64,000 nt of DNA from Neonectria sp. B-13 (taxonomy: Eukaryota; Ascomycota; Sordariomycetes; Hypocreales; Nectriaceae): assembly GCA_002682825.1 (NCBI GenBank), contig NOKP01000004.1:2291607-2355606 (forward strand), given 5' to 3'. The number at the start of each line of letters is the position of its first letter. The first letter of the stretch is position 1. The translations under genes were made by a program, and so were the position numbers. Below the pieces are notes generated by a model. The model saw nothing but the letters and a program-made list of their open reading frames with translations, searched no databases and was not told the DNA's origin. Positions 12,253-22,989 of this stretch are shown here, one piece after another.

Positions 12253-13587
12253 GCATGGCCAGGGCCAAGGCCAAGGAAGCCGACACGTTGCGATTGACTG
12301 CGGCGACGTGCGTGTTCGATTTGCAGGGACGGCCTGCGTGGCGCCTGCAAGAGCTTATCACGACCTGTATATTCTCTGTTTGAGTTGGATTCCTGTTCCT
12401 TGCCGAAGCCGATGGCGTCCCCGTCGTCGGTGTTCACCGTGGGCCCGTGGGGTTGACTGGACAATCGACACCGGCCCGGGAACGTGTTTGGTTCACCGCG
12501 AAATACCGGCCCGGGAAACGGAGCCGAAGAGGCCCAGCCTCGTTTCGCCCTCTGCCGCCTTATGAGGCTTTCCGCCTTTCGCCTTAGTCTTCACTTGAGG
12601 ACGTTTCTGTTTGACAACAACTTTTTAATAATCACCTGCGGGTGGATTGGACTTGACTTAGCCCGGAATATGGGAGGAGAAAAAGCAACAAGACATCAGC
12701 TCCAGGCCCTCTTGCTCTTCCTGTCCGGCCAGTCCAGCTGACCGGGGATGGGCAGGAGGGACCTGTATCACGACTCTGGATGACCGTTATGAGGATCACG
12801 ACTGCGAAGGGGGTTTCTTTTTTTTTCTGCGGTATCTGACTTTTGCCTCTACTGGCTGGCTTCATTGTGTTGAGCTCGGAATTCGGCGTTGCGGGAATCG
12901 CAATTTACAATACCACCCACACCCGTCACCCATTACCCACACGCACGCACGTGCATTTCACACACACCACAACCACAACCACCATGCTGCTCTTGCAGGT
13001 GGTGTAGGGACAGCCAAGATGGGTGACGCATTGCGACCCGGGAGATGGATGGATGGATGGATGCACCACGGATCAGGGACAGGGACCGTGGGGGTGGAGA
13101 CCGGGGTATGGTTTGGTCTTGGTTTTGGGCGTCCCGGAAAGGGCGGGCATAGATGAGATTAATCGGTCAAATCATCAGTCCAGTTAGGATGAAGGGTGAC
13201 GGATGGATTGGATGGGCGGCAGCGGAAGCAAGCCACCATCAACTAATGGGTTCCGCAAGGACACCAACAACAGAGACCAGAACGGCGGCTTTCTCTTCAG
13301 TACTGGGAGGAGAGGCAAAGTTCTGGACATGTATGATATCTAATCCCCACCCATCTCCAGTGGGCTATATTGCATTTATTACAAAGACATTGTGGTACGA
13401 GAGCTTGAAAGTTGGATTTTAAGCTCCAATGACAGTGATCAATTGGGATTGCGGCAGCAGCTCACATCCCGGTCAGTACATGTCGGTGGACGCCGCAATC
13501 GCCATGGCAATCGCAATCGTAATCCGAGCGGAAGCTCATGTTTGATCTGTAGCCGCATCGCATCATCAGCGGCCAGGGAAGCCGAAA

Positions 13588-13613
13588 CAAAAGCAAAAGC
13601 AAAAGCAAAAGCA
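13588..13613. repeat. AAAAGC tandem repeat
   Basis: Short microsatellite of about four hexamer units in intergenic DNA; no function inferred. Confidence 0.8.
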
Positions 13614-14091
13614 AGGCACCGCAACGCAGGCTGTTCGTCCATCCAGGGAGTGAAGCTGCACGCATTGGTTCTGTAGATGGATGGCATGCGTCTACATAGT
13701 AGCAAAGCCCGGGGAAAGGGTTCTCCTACGTACGTAGTTTGATGATGGCATGGACTATGGAGTATTCGTAAAAGTGGTGAAGCCAATAGCCAGCTCACAC
13801 AGGCTCTCCCCCCCTGGACGCCCTGCCCAGCCGGTTCCACGCCACGCCTCCTGCTGTCCGAGCTCCGAAGAAACAAGAGTCGTCGATGGTTCGGGCGAGG
13901 CTTTTCCGGCCCCATTGCGACGACGAGGCGCAAGTCGCTGCAAGGTAGTCTACATAGTACGTACAGTATATTACTTGCTTTTTCCGCGATACAACAGCCG
14001 CCCTGTCGCTGTCATGCACCGCAATCTCAAGCCCAAGATGTGAACCGGGACTGCTCCAAGTGAGAAAGGTCCAGTCCCAGCCTGTCATGCT

Positions 14092-14191
14092 NNNNNNNNN
14101 NNNNNNNNNNNNNNNNNNNNNNNNNNNNNNNNNNNNNNNNNNNNNNNNNNNNNNNNNNNNNNNNNNNNNNNNNNNNNNNNNNNNNNNNNNN
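14092..14191. other. Assembly gap (100 N)
   Basis: Exactly 100 undetermined bases, the conventional size for a gap of unknown length. On the right it is followed by a 13-base C run (14233-14245) and a 10-base C run (14298-14307), the kind of sequence that often breaks assemblies. Confidence 0.99.
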
Positions 14192-15637
14192 CCCGCGCTC
14201 CTTCCCCAACCCGTTGCGTCTCTGTTTTGAAGCCCCCCCCCCCCCGTCCCTCCTAAGCTTGCGAGGAAATGTGCTGTAAGCTTCTAGAGCAAAATGGCCC
14301 CCCCCCCTCCCATTCTTCTCCCTCCGCTGCCTTTCTCCTCTCTCTCTCTCTTTTCCCTTTGCCCTCTCCCCCACCTCCCCTCCTCTCGGTGAAAGCTGTG
14401 CGTGCTAGTCCCAGGCCGGGAATTTCCGGCCCTCCGGAGCCAAAGCATAGGGCCCGCCCGCCGGGTCGGGGGGTGTGGCGATAGCACAGAAAAAGGGCGG
14501 GGGAGGGAAATGATGCGACGGCGGATGGAAGAGCGAGGGCTAATAAAGGCGAACTGTGAGCGGTGCGGTTGCGGCTGCGATTGCGGTTGCGGCTGCGGAT
14601 TGGGAATTTGCGGGTAATAGCTCTCTCTTTTTGTTGTTTATTGCTCAGTTCCATGCATTTGCAGCAGCAGTGAAAAGTGGCACACCCCCTTTGTCCAGTC
14701 TTGTCTTGTCTTGTCCTTCCCATGTCATGGCCATTACCCATCCCGCTGTCGTTTGCTCCTCTGCTACTGCCAGGGTCCTAACATGAGGGAAGAAGCCCTG
14801 TATCGAAATCTGGGAAACGGCACGGCAGAACAGGGCTGGGCGCATGATACATCCGCGATACCTGGCAGGTAGTTCAGTGTGCTACGTACATAGTAGATCC
14901 GCTGCGCACATCCTCTACCAATTCCAGCGCTCCTCCGTGCTCCCGTCGCCCTCTCCTCCGGACCCATCCCACCAAACTCAAGCCCGTGTGCCTCGTCTCG
15001 TGGCCCTTGTTAGGCTTGGAACGCGGGAGAGACCCTTTGGAAAACCTGGAGATGGTTTCTGGGGGATGGCCGCCACCCGCTAACGCTACAGATTGCCCCT
15101 CCTGGCGATTCTAGGTCACCTACCGCCCATTGTACCTGCGGCGACCAGTCCGCACTCACTGAACTGGAACCTGGAAGGGCCTACAGTCGCTCAGGTACTT
15201 ACTTGGCCTTGACAATTGCGCTAAGATCACAGGCACGCAGCGCTACGGCCCAGCGGAACCGTGCAGGGCGACAGGACGCGCCTGGCCCTGTCTCAGCCGC
15301 CCGCCGGGGGGTGGGATTGTCAGGGCTGGACAGGCTGTCAGCTGAGCAGGAGTGCTCTCTGATGAATGCCTGAATATTTATTTCGCGCACGGAGGGTTTA
15401 CCTGGCTACGAGGGAGTGAGTGGGAGTGTATGAGAGGAAGGAAGAGAAATGGAGCGCGAGAGGTGATCAGAGTGTGTGTGACCTTTGTCAGTAGGCTTAA
15501 TAGCATTAGCGACAGCGGTCAGTTCCCATCCGTTCTCTGGTCTAGTTACGTATTGTCTAAAACAGTAGTCCCGAGTGATTAGTAGCAAGGCTCCTTAATA
15601 GGTCTCCCACAAGACAGGAATAGCTGCCGCTGAAGCG

Positions 15638-15699
15638 GGATGGACATGGGGAGAGGATGGACATGGGGATGAGGATGGACATGGGAGGATGGGCATGGG
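15638..15699. repeat. Imperfect GGATGGACATGGG repeat
   Basis: Four copies of a 13-base unit start at 15638, 15655, 15673 and 15687; the last reads GGATGGGCATGGG. Spacers differ in length, so it is an interspersed local repeat rather than a clean tandem array. Confidence 0.75.
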
Positions 15700-17576
15700 G
15701 CTGATGAACACGCGCTAATTCAAAGGTCGAAACGGCTCCGACCAGCAACTTGCTGGATGTATCCATAAGTACATACAGTAACTATGTACGTGGTATCGCT
15801 CGTACGGGTATTCTGCCCTTCCTCGTCCAGGTAGGTAGGTCACTTACAATAGCTTACCTAGTAGCTCCAGCGAAACAGCTGTTGGGTAGCGAGGAGCAGT
15901 GGCCCGTAAAGAGTGGATTCGGCGGCGCGCGCGTGCGTGCGTTGCTCCTCCGAAACTCCGGCTGGGCGGGTCCGTCTCTGTCGCGCGGGCTCCTCTAGTC
16001 CCATGTACCGGGAGGTCCCCCTTCTGGCACGACAGGCCCGGCTCGGTGACGATCCCGGTGGTGAGGGAGGGCAGTTGGCGTTGATGCATACAAGAGAGGT
16101 ACCGGGAGGTGAGCGCCAGCAGTTCCCTTTGGTCCCGGGATCGCCATCGTTGCTGTCGGGTGTGATGGTGGCTTGGCTGCGCGCTGCTGGGAAGATCTGT
16201 TGTACGACGGCAGACATGTGTCGCTCAGTATCAGTGTCACTCCCCCGATTCGCTCCACCGAGATACAGTTGGGGCGGCATGGCACTGTATCTTGCGTCTG
16301 GGTCTGCGTGATGGCATTTCGGAGAATGCAACGGGTCCGTCGGTGTCAGGCTGAGGTTGCGCTGGCATGCTTCCGTATGCCCATGCCCTCACGTCCCGCT
16401 CAGCAATCCCCCAACTGCATATGACTCTGCCTCGATACTATCGCTCACCTTGGTCCCACGCTCACGCGCCCATCTAATCCCGATCCCATGCCCACTCCGT
16501 TCCCGTTTGACCTTGGTGCTCGTCCGTGCTTTTCTTGCTCGCGAAACTAGGCGCGCCCCTCCGCACGTGGAGTTGGCTTGCTTGGGGGAAGGGGATCACC
16601 GGCGACATGGCGGACGGACGACCCTTGTTTGCCATCCCACACCCGCTGCACTCACTGCCGCACCACACAAGTCGAGTTCAGTGCTGGGCTGGACACGGCC
16701 GTCGCAGGTACCTCCAGGCGACAAGCAGCCACCCACGAGTAAGCAAGACGAAGACGCCGCCGCCCTGACTAAAGCGAGCCTGACGACGACAGAGAAGAAT
16801 TGGAAGAAACACAAAAAGGGTACATCGAGCGCCGCCCGCCGGTCCACTTCCACTACGAAGCACAGCGGACAGCACTGCATTCGCGCGCCTCCAGCGGTTC
16901 AACGTATGTCCGTCCGCCCGCCGCTGGTCCGGTTTTCGCTCACTCGCTAGACCGCCGCACGCCTCTGCTGCAGCGTTTGCATGTCCCACGCCCCCCCAAG
17001 GGCAGGTACCTCCAAGGTCCCCAAGTCCCCACGAAGCAACGAAAAGCCTCCACCCCGGGCCAACCACCGGCCCCGATAGCAAATTTATGCCAAAATCTTG
17101 CTGGCTCGCCGCCTCGTGAGTCGTCGCTCTCCTCCCCATCTCCCATTCTCGACCTCGACCTCACTCCCTCACTCAGTCTCCGGCTTGTGGGTTTTCCAAT
17201 TGACGTATTTCTCTCGTCTTTCTGGGCTCTCCTTTCTCTCCTTCTCTCTTCCGTTGCCTCCCCCCTTCTTCTTCCCCCAAAATACCCTCCCAAGACACGT
17301 GCGTGCTGTCGCCATTGTCGCCGCTCTCTCCCTTGGGTTCTTTTTCTTTCTCTTGGCCTTGTGTGTTGTATAGAGACCGCCTGCCCTCCGCCTCTCTCTG
17401 ACAACCCTTCGACCTTCCCCCGGTCCACAGAGCACCTCCGCCGTCACCGAGCTCCAGCCAACCTGGTCGTCCGCTGATCGCATCGCATCGCCATTTTCCT
17501 GGTCGTCAATTGCGAGCCCCCCCTCCCGACTCCGAATTCCCTCGCCTCCGAACCCTCTCCGAGTCCGACCGCAAAT

Positions 17577-19804
17577 ATGTCCAACGTAACCGTGGCCAAA
17601 GAGGTCATCAAGGAGACCCTCATCGGCTCCTCCGAGCCCGTCGACGTCTCCTCCGAGACCAAGGCGCGTTTCAGCTCCCATGCCGTCAAGGATGCCGAGT
17701 CCGGCGAGCTCTTCCTGGGCCTCGACGAGTTCGTTTCCGCCGTCGCCCCCAAGGGCGAGGACTTTGTGAGTCAACCCGACCTCCCTCGAGTACCATGCTC
17801 TTTTGCGCAACGCGACTGACCATCGTCCCTCCCCTCCTACAGCACAAGATCTCACGCGAGCAATATTCCATCCTTTTCCGCGTCGCCGATACCAAGAGCG
17901 CCGGCAAGGTGAGCCTCGCCGACTGGGGCATCTTCGAGAACCTCCTCGCCAAGCCCGACGCCGAGTACGAGATCGCTTTCCGACTGTTCGACGTCGAGCG
18001 CAACGGCCACATCAAGTATGACGACTTCCGCACCCTGTACGAGCTCAACAAGGGCCCCAACAGCATCCCCTTCGACTGGGATTCAGAATGGGCCAAGCTC
18101 TACATCGGCAGCAAGAAGAACCGCCACACCCTCGACTACCCTCAGTTCACCCAGATGCTGCGCGGCCTCCAGGGCGAGCGCATCCGCCAGGCCTTCCAGG
18201 GCTTCGACAAGGACGGCGATGGCTACATCGACCCCGAGGAATTCGAGCGCATCATCCTCGAGACCGCCAAGCACAAGTTGTCCGACCACATCCTGCAGAA
18301 CCTCCATACCTTGTGCAACATCTCTGCTAGCACCAAGATCTCCTACGCCAACGTCCGTGCCTTCCGCAACGTCATCGGAGAGATGGATCTCGTCGAGCTG
18401 ATCCTGCGCCGCGCCATTGACAAGAGCAAGGACGGCAAGATCACCCGCCCCGAGTTCCTCAACGAGGCTGCCACCATCACCCGCTTCTCCCTCTTCACCC
18501 CCATGGAGGCGGACATCCTCTTCCACTTTGCTGGCCTCGATGAGCCCTCAGGTCGCCTGGGCCTTTCTGACTTTGCCAAGGTCCTCGACCCGTCCTGGCG
18601 AAACCCCATCTATGATGCCCTCGAGGGATCCCTCCTCGGCAAGAAGTCTGCTGGCGCATCCATTCTCTTCGGTGTTCTGAGCTCCACCTACAACTTTGCC
18701 CTCGGTAGTGTTGCCGGTGCCTTTGGTGCCTTGATGGTGTACCCCATTGATCTTGTCAAGACCCGACTTCAGAACCAGCGAAGTGCTGTGCCTGGTCAGC
18801 GCCTATACAAGAACTCCCTCGATTGCTTCCAAAAGGTTATCCGCAACGAGGGTTTCCGTGGCCTGTACTCGGGTGTTCTGCCCCAGCTGGTCGGTGTCGC
18901 CCCTGAGAAGGCCATCAAGCTCACTGTCAACGATCTGGCTCGTAAGTTCTTCACGGACAAGCGAGGCGAAATTCCCTTGTGGGCTGAGATGGTTGCCGGT
19001 GGTTCTGCTGGTGGTTGCCAAGTTGTAAGTCTTCCTTGCTTCCATGTGGCTGGGTGAGGAGTGAAGAGTCTCGAAACTAACCCGTTATGCTAGGTCTTCA
19101 CCAACCCTCTCGAGATTGTCAAGATTCGCCTGCAGATCCAGGGTGAAGTCGCCAAGACGGTCGAGGGCGCCCCCAAGCGATCTGCCATGTGGATCGTGCG
19201 AAACCTGGGTCTCGTCGGCCTGTACAAGGGCGCCTCGGCGTGCTTGCTCCGTGATGTGCCCTTCTCGGCCATCTACTTCCCCACGTACAGCCACTTGAAG
19301 AAGGACATGTTTGGCGAGACGGCCACCAACAAGCTGGGCGTCCTACAGCTTCTGACTGCGGGTGCGATTGCCGGTATGCCTGCCGCGTATCTGACGACGC
19401 CCTGCGATGTCATCAAGACCCGACTTCAGGTTGAGGCCCGCAAGGGTGAGCAGACGTACAACGGTCTGCGAGATGCGGCCAAGACCATCTTCAAGGAGGA
19501 GGGCTTCACTGCCTTCTTCAAGGGCGGACCCGCGCGAATCCTCCGATCGTCTCCTCAGTTCGGTTTCACACTGGCGGCGTACGAGGTGTTGCAGACGATG
19601 CTGCCCATGCCGGGCTCGGTGCCCGAGTCGTCCAAGATCCCGACTTCGACCGTCATGGGAAGCCTGGACTCCAGCCCGTACGGCCGCAGCCGCAACGCGC
19701 TCAAGGTCATCTTGGACCTTGACGAGGACTTTGGTAAGGTGAAGCTGCCGAACGAGAACGGCTGGCGATCACTGCCCAAGATTATGGGTGGTGGTGGTCA
19801 GTAA
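17577..19804 (+). CDS. agc1: Mitochondrial aspartate/glutamate carrier (EF-hand)
   Basis: Inner-membrane exchanger of mitochondrial aspartate for cytosolic glutamate, part of the malate-aspartate shuttle. Three exons, 17577-17765, 17843-19024 and 19094-19804, both introns in phase 0, give 693 residues, the length expected for the EF-hand (aralar/citrin-type) carriers of filamentous fungi. The first 330 residues contain several EF-hands facing the intermembrane space; loops 185-196 ([12 protein letters not shown]) and 256-267 ([12 protein letters not shown]) are canonical, while loop 79-90 is not. The C-terminal half has three mitochondrial-carrier repeats with signatures PIDLVKTR (from residue 364), PLEIVKIR (from 462) and PCDVIKTR (from 560). 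The C-terminal extension is rich in Ser, Lys and Gly. The ATG at 17577 is the first in frame with exon 1; an alternative reading frame entering exon 2 from upstream without splicing lacks an ATG near the domain and is rejected. Confidence 0.97.
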
Positions 19805-20881
19805 GGAAGGAGTATGGTTCCATGGTGTTTCGGGGACTGCTCGGCTATTCGACTTGAGAGGGGTGAAGTGAGCCCACTTGCGAAGACCCGACGGCGCGCC
19901 CGCGGCTGATGGCCGGCTGAAGGCTCGGGCAACCACGGCTACACGGAACTTTGAATGAAGTTGAACTTGAGCTGTAATCTTTTTGATTTTGCAGCTTCTT
20001 CTTTTTTGTTACTTTTTTGATTTCTTTGGGAGCCCAGAGAAGGAGGGAGAAAAGGGAGGAAATAGATGAAGGGAGGGGCATCACGGAGGACGGAAAGCCA
20101 ACGGCTGCCATCCGAGAGTCCGGGACCGCGCTGCACTTGCATCAGAATCGGCGTTTCTGGGGCATTAAAGGACATGATGGCGCTGCTTTGTTTGTGTAGA
20201 AAAAGATGCTATACGATAAGAGCTTTCTGTATATGAGTTTGTTCATATGCGATGAGATTAAGATGAGTTGGTTGAGTGCGCCTGAGACCAGAAAATGATT
20301 CCGTGATGTGAGGCTTGTGCCGCCAATGGAACGAAGCTGCGGAAGTGCCGTGGAAGTGGCTGTGAACGTGCTGTGGCTGTGCGTTGTACGTTCAGCCTCC
20401 TGGTCCTTGCGGTGCCATGGGCAAGCCGGCTTTGCATAATCTTGCATGAGGCGGTTGACGTCTTATCATCCCCCTGTTGCGTGCCATGCCAGATCAAGCT
20501 GGCATTCCTGTTGCTATTAGTATCTCTCGTATCTCCGTTGAAATGCGCCCGTCGAACCATGATGTGTTTAAAAAAGTTTGTGTAGTCCATTATCTATACT
20601 ACCTCTATACTAGTAGAGTATTATCATTGCCAGAATGTAGTACTTTTCCTCCTGCGCCCGGTCTAGGAACGCCCAGGAATGATGGTCCTCCCAAATTCGG
20701 GATCCGTGTAGTTCAACGCCAATCTGCTCCAAGCCCAATCCCAATCCCAACAAAAACCCAATCCAGATTCATCATGTTCGTTACGTTTTAATCCTTCCAA
20801 TGTGCAACGAATCTAAAGATGTTTGGAGTGCCATAAAGCAAAGAAAACAAAGGGGGAATAGACCCCTTATAATAAGGTGAC
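19805..20881. other. Convergent 3' flank, no gene seen
   Basis: Sequence between the stop of the carrier (plus) and the stop of the F-box-like gene (minus). T-rich patches near 19978-20030 and AT-rich DNA near 20570-20640 fit 3' UTR and polyadenylation regions. No conserved frame. Confidence 0.6.
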
Positions 20882-21511
20882 TTAGAAGTGAATGGTGGCG
20901 AGTCGGTCGGCCCAGCCAACTTGTGACGGCTTGAACTCTTCGAACTGGGTGCCGGGCTCGCTCATCATGACGACTTCTAACCAGCGGACGTAGTCCTCGA
21001 AGCCGGTGGTGCTACCGGCGATGTGAGCCCGCTTAACACCACGGATACCCTCGAACTTGTGCAGGTTGCGGTGGCCGACGCCCAGGTACATGCTCTGGAC
21101 GACGTCGACGCTCAGCTCGTCGACCCCGCTGAAGGACTTGGTGACGGCGGTCTGGTCGTAGGGCAGATCGCAGTCGAGGCGGACCTGGACGTGGAAGCGG
21201 CGGATGCGCGGCAGGACGGCGGACTCCTTGATGGGGCCGTAGCGGGCACGGAGGCGGGGGAAGGACGCGAGCAGGGTCGGGTGTGCCAGGAAGGTGTTCT
21301 CGGAGTAGAGGAGCGGCGTGGCCTCGGCGTTGATCTGGCGGTTGGTGCGGAGGAGGCCGGCGTGGATTGAGGCCTTGGTGTCTTCGCCGCGGGAGAACTG
21401 CTTGAAGGCGGGCAGGTGGAAGAGGTGCTGGTAGACTTCCAGGCGGATCTCGACGGGGAGGTCCATGAAGCCGATGGGACGACTTGAGGGGGTGGTAGTT
21501 TCTGAGTCCAT
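20882..21511 (-). CDS. F-box/2EXR-like small protein
   Basis: Single-exon gene of 209 residues with a genuine ATG. The N-terminus has the pattern of a degenerate F-box (MDLPVEIRLEVYQHLF, residues 16-31). It is followed by a segment very common in fungal F-box/2EXR proteins (LLRTNRQINAEATPLLYSEN, about residues 53-72), where bulky residues and a conserved TNRQIxxEA core are visible. No leucine-rich or WD repeats follow, so no substrate can be guessed. F-box proteins couple targets to SCF ubiquitin ligases, but this short class is often of unknown function. A (TG)15 tract lies nine bases upstream of the ATG. Isolated position, no operon-like partner. Probably real given the clean frame and motif; function uncertain. 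Confidence 0.8.
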   Translation of the reverse strand: MDSETTTPSSRPIGFMDLPVEIRLEVYQHLFHLPAFKQFSRGEDTKASIHAGLLRTNRQINAEATPLLYSENTFLAHPTLLASFPRLRARYGPIKESAVLPRIRRFHVQVRLDCDLPYDQTAVTKSFSGVDELSVDVVQSMYLGVGHRNLHKFEGIRGVKRAHIAGSTTGFEDYVRWLEVVMMSEPGTQFEEFKPSQVGWADRLATIHF

Positions 21512-21519
21512 GATGGAGG

Positions 21520-21520
<1 letters not shown>

Positions 21521-21550
<30 letters not shown>
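21521..21550. repeat. (TG)15 microsatellite
   Basis: Uninterrupted TG dinucleotides, (CA)n on the coding strand of the F-box-like gene, ending nine bases from its start codon and therefore inside its leader. Confidence 0.95.
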
Positions 21551-21552
<2 letters not shown>

Positions 21553-22961
21553 TGTGTTTTGGGTTGGAAGCTGGAGTGTTGCTCTAGATGTAGATGGATC
21601 TAATATGATCTATGATTTGGTTGATGATGATGATGAAGATGATGATGGGGATTGATCCACTGAGGGGATAGATAGCAAAGGGGAGTAGATTGACGAAGAG
21701 ATGATCCAAGATATGGAGAGGTCGAGATGGAAAACAGCGGGCGAGTCAAGCATCATATATAAAGAACGGCTCACACACACACACAGACAGACAGACAAGC
21801 AAACAGACCAGACTCTCACTCACACGCACACGCCGAATCGAGAGCGAAGCCCAGCCAGTTGCCGAGCAAGCGGGCAGGGATCATTGGACAAGGGCAAGAA
21901 AAACGATGGGACCAGGGGGGGACGAATGTGAATCACCCGCTAACACACCACACCGAAGGGTGTGGGCGCGAGTCAAGCCCGGGATTTTGCATGGACCCAA
22001 CCACAGGCGCGTCCTAGGATCGGGACGGGACGGTAACGTACTGAGAGTACTTCGTACCCAAGCAACGAAGCTTTTTCTTTCTCGATATGAGAATGAGAGC
22101 AAGGGGGCGTGGCCGTTGGAAAAAAAAACATGAGGGAAGCTGGATGGACATGGCCCTGGCCCTGGAGGGGGCGCCGAGCTAAGAAAGGGAAAAGTGCCTG
22201 AGCTGAAGTGAAGTAAAGTAAAGTAAAGTAAAGTGAACTGAAGCTGACGGTGTCTGTCTGGTTGTGCGTGTACGTAGTAATTGCTTCGTACCTCTCAGCC
22301 TCTGTTTATTTCTTTCTATCTTTCTCTCTCTTTCGGTACTGGTTCTCTCTCGGCATTGGTTCTCTCGGTATTCGTGAAGGCGTCTGCAAAGGGTGTGAGA
22401 CGCAGACTGTCAATCAATAACACGCCCCCTCCCTCCCTCCCCCTTCCCGGTTTTCCTCCCTATGCGGCTGCACATCTTCCTGCAAATTCGCATGCATCAG
22501 ATCAGCCACTTGCAAGAAAAGAGGCCGGGAAGCGGTTTACTTCTACAGTGCTGGACAAGGATGTCAAACGAGCTGTGGGCGTGTGGGTTTCGATGGTTTA
22601 CGTTGCCCGGGAGCCATACCATACCATAAAGCTGGAAAAGGCACTGTTATTAGCGGTCTGGGTGGGCCAGCCAAATGCCCATCCCGGCGTCAGATAAGCT
22701 GACTCGGTGTGGGTTGTCGTGTGACGGGAGGGCATTGGGCGCGGCGGAGAGCGAGTAAAGAAAATTGATTGACAAGATACACAAAAAGCAGCAATGGGCG
22801 AAGATCTCTTCAGAGATGGGACCAAATCCAGAAACAGTCACAGATGGGTGAGGGGCGGTAACATAAGATACCAGAGTGACATGTTCTGATGATTGCGGTG
22901 ACATGTTTCAACGCTGGGCTGGCGCCGAATCCCGCGTCGTTGCAACTTCAAAACCTTGGGA

Positions 22962-22989
22962 GGTCCATTTAATTCGGTCCATTTAATTC
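22962..22989. repeat. Two tandem copies of a 14-base unit
   Basis: GGTCCATTTAATTC occurs twice head to tail, followed by a third, diverged partial copy (22990-22999). Confidence 0.9.

Larger units (their letters stand above)
12253..17576. other. Intergenic region with scaffold gap
   Basis: Between cyclin B and the carrier gene I find no gene. Contents: an AAAAGC tandem tract (13588-13613), GATG repeats near 13047, palindromes CTACGTACGTAG (13726-13737) and GTACGTAC (13957-13964), the assembly gap, C runs on the right of the gap, an imperfect GGATGGACATGGG repeat (15638-15699), and a pyrimidine-rich stretch (about 17100-17500) that is probably the carrier's leader. A gene crossing the gap cannot be excluded. 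Confidence 0.5.

Noticed and set aside
16357..16950. 197-codon plus-strand frame upstream of the carrier
   Set aside because: Low-complexity, Pro/Ser/Arg-rich translation of pyrimidine-rich leader-like DNA.
17510..17842. Unspliced in-frame extension entering exon 2 of the carrier
   Set aside because: It overlaps exon 1 in another phase, does not resemble the family N-terminus, and spliced exon 1 gives a better protein.
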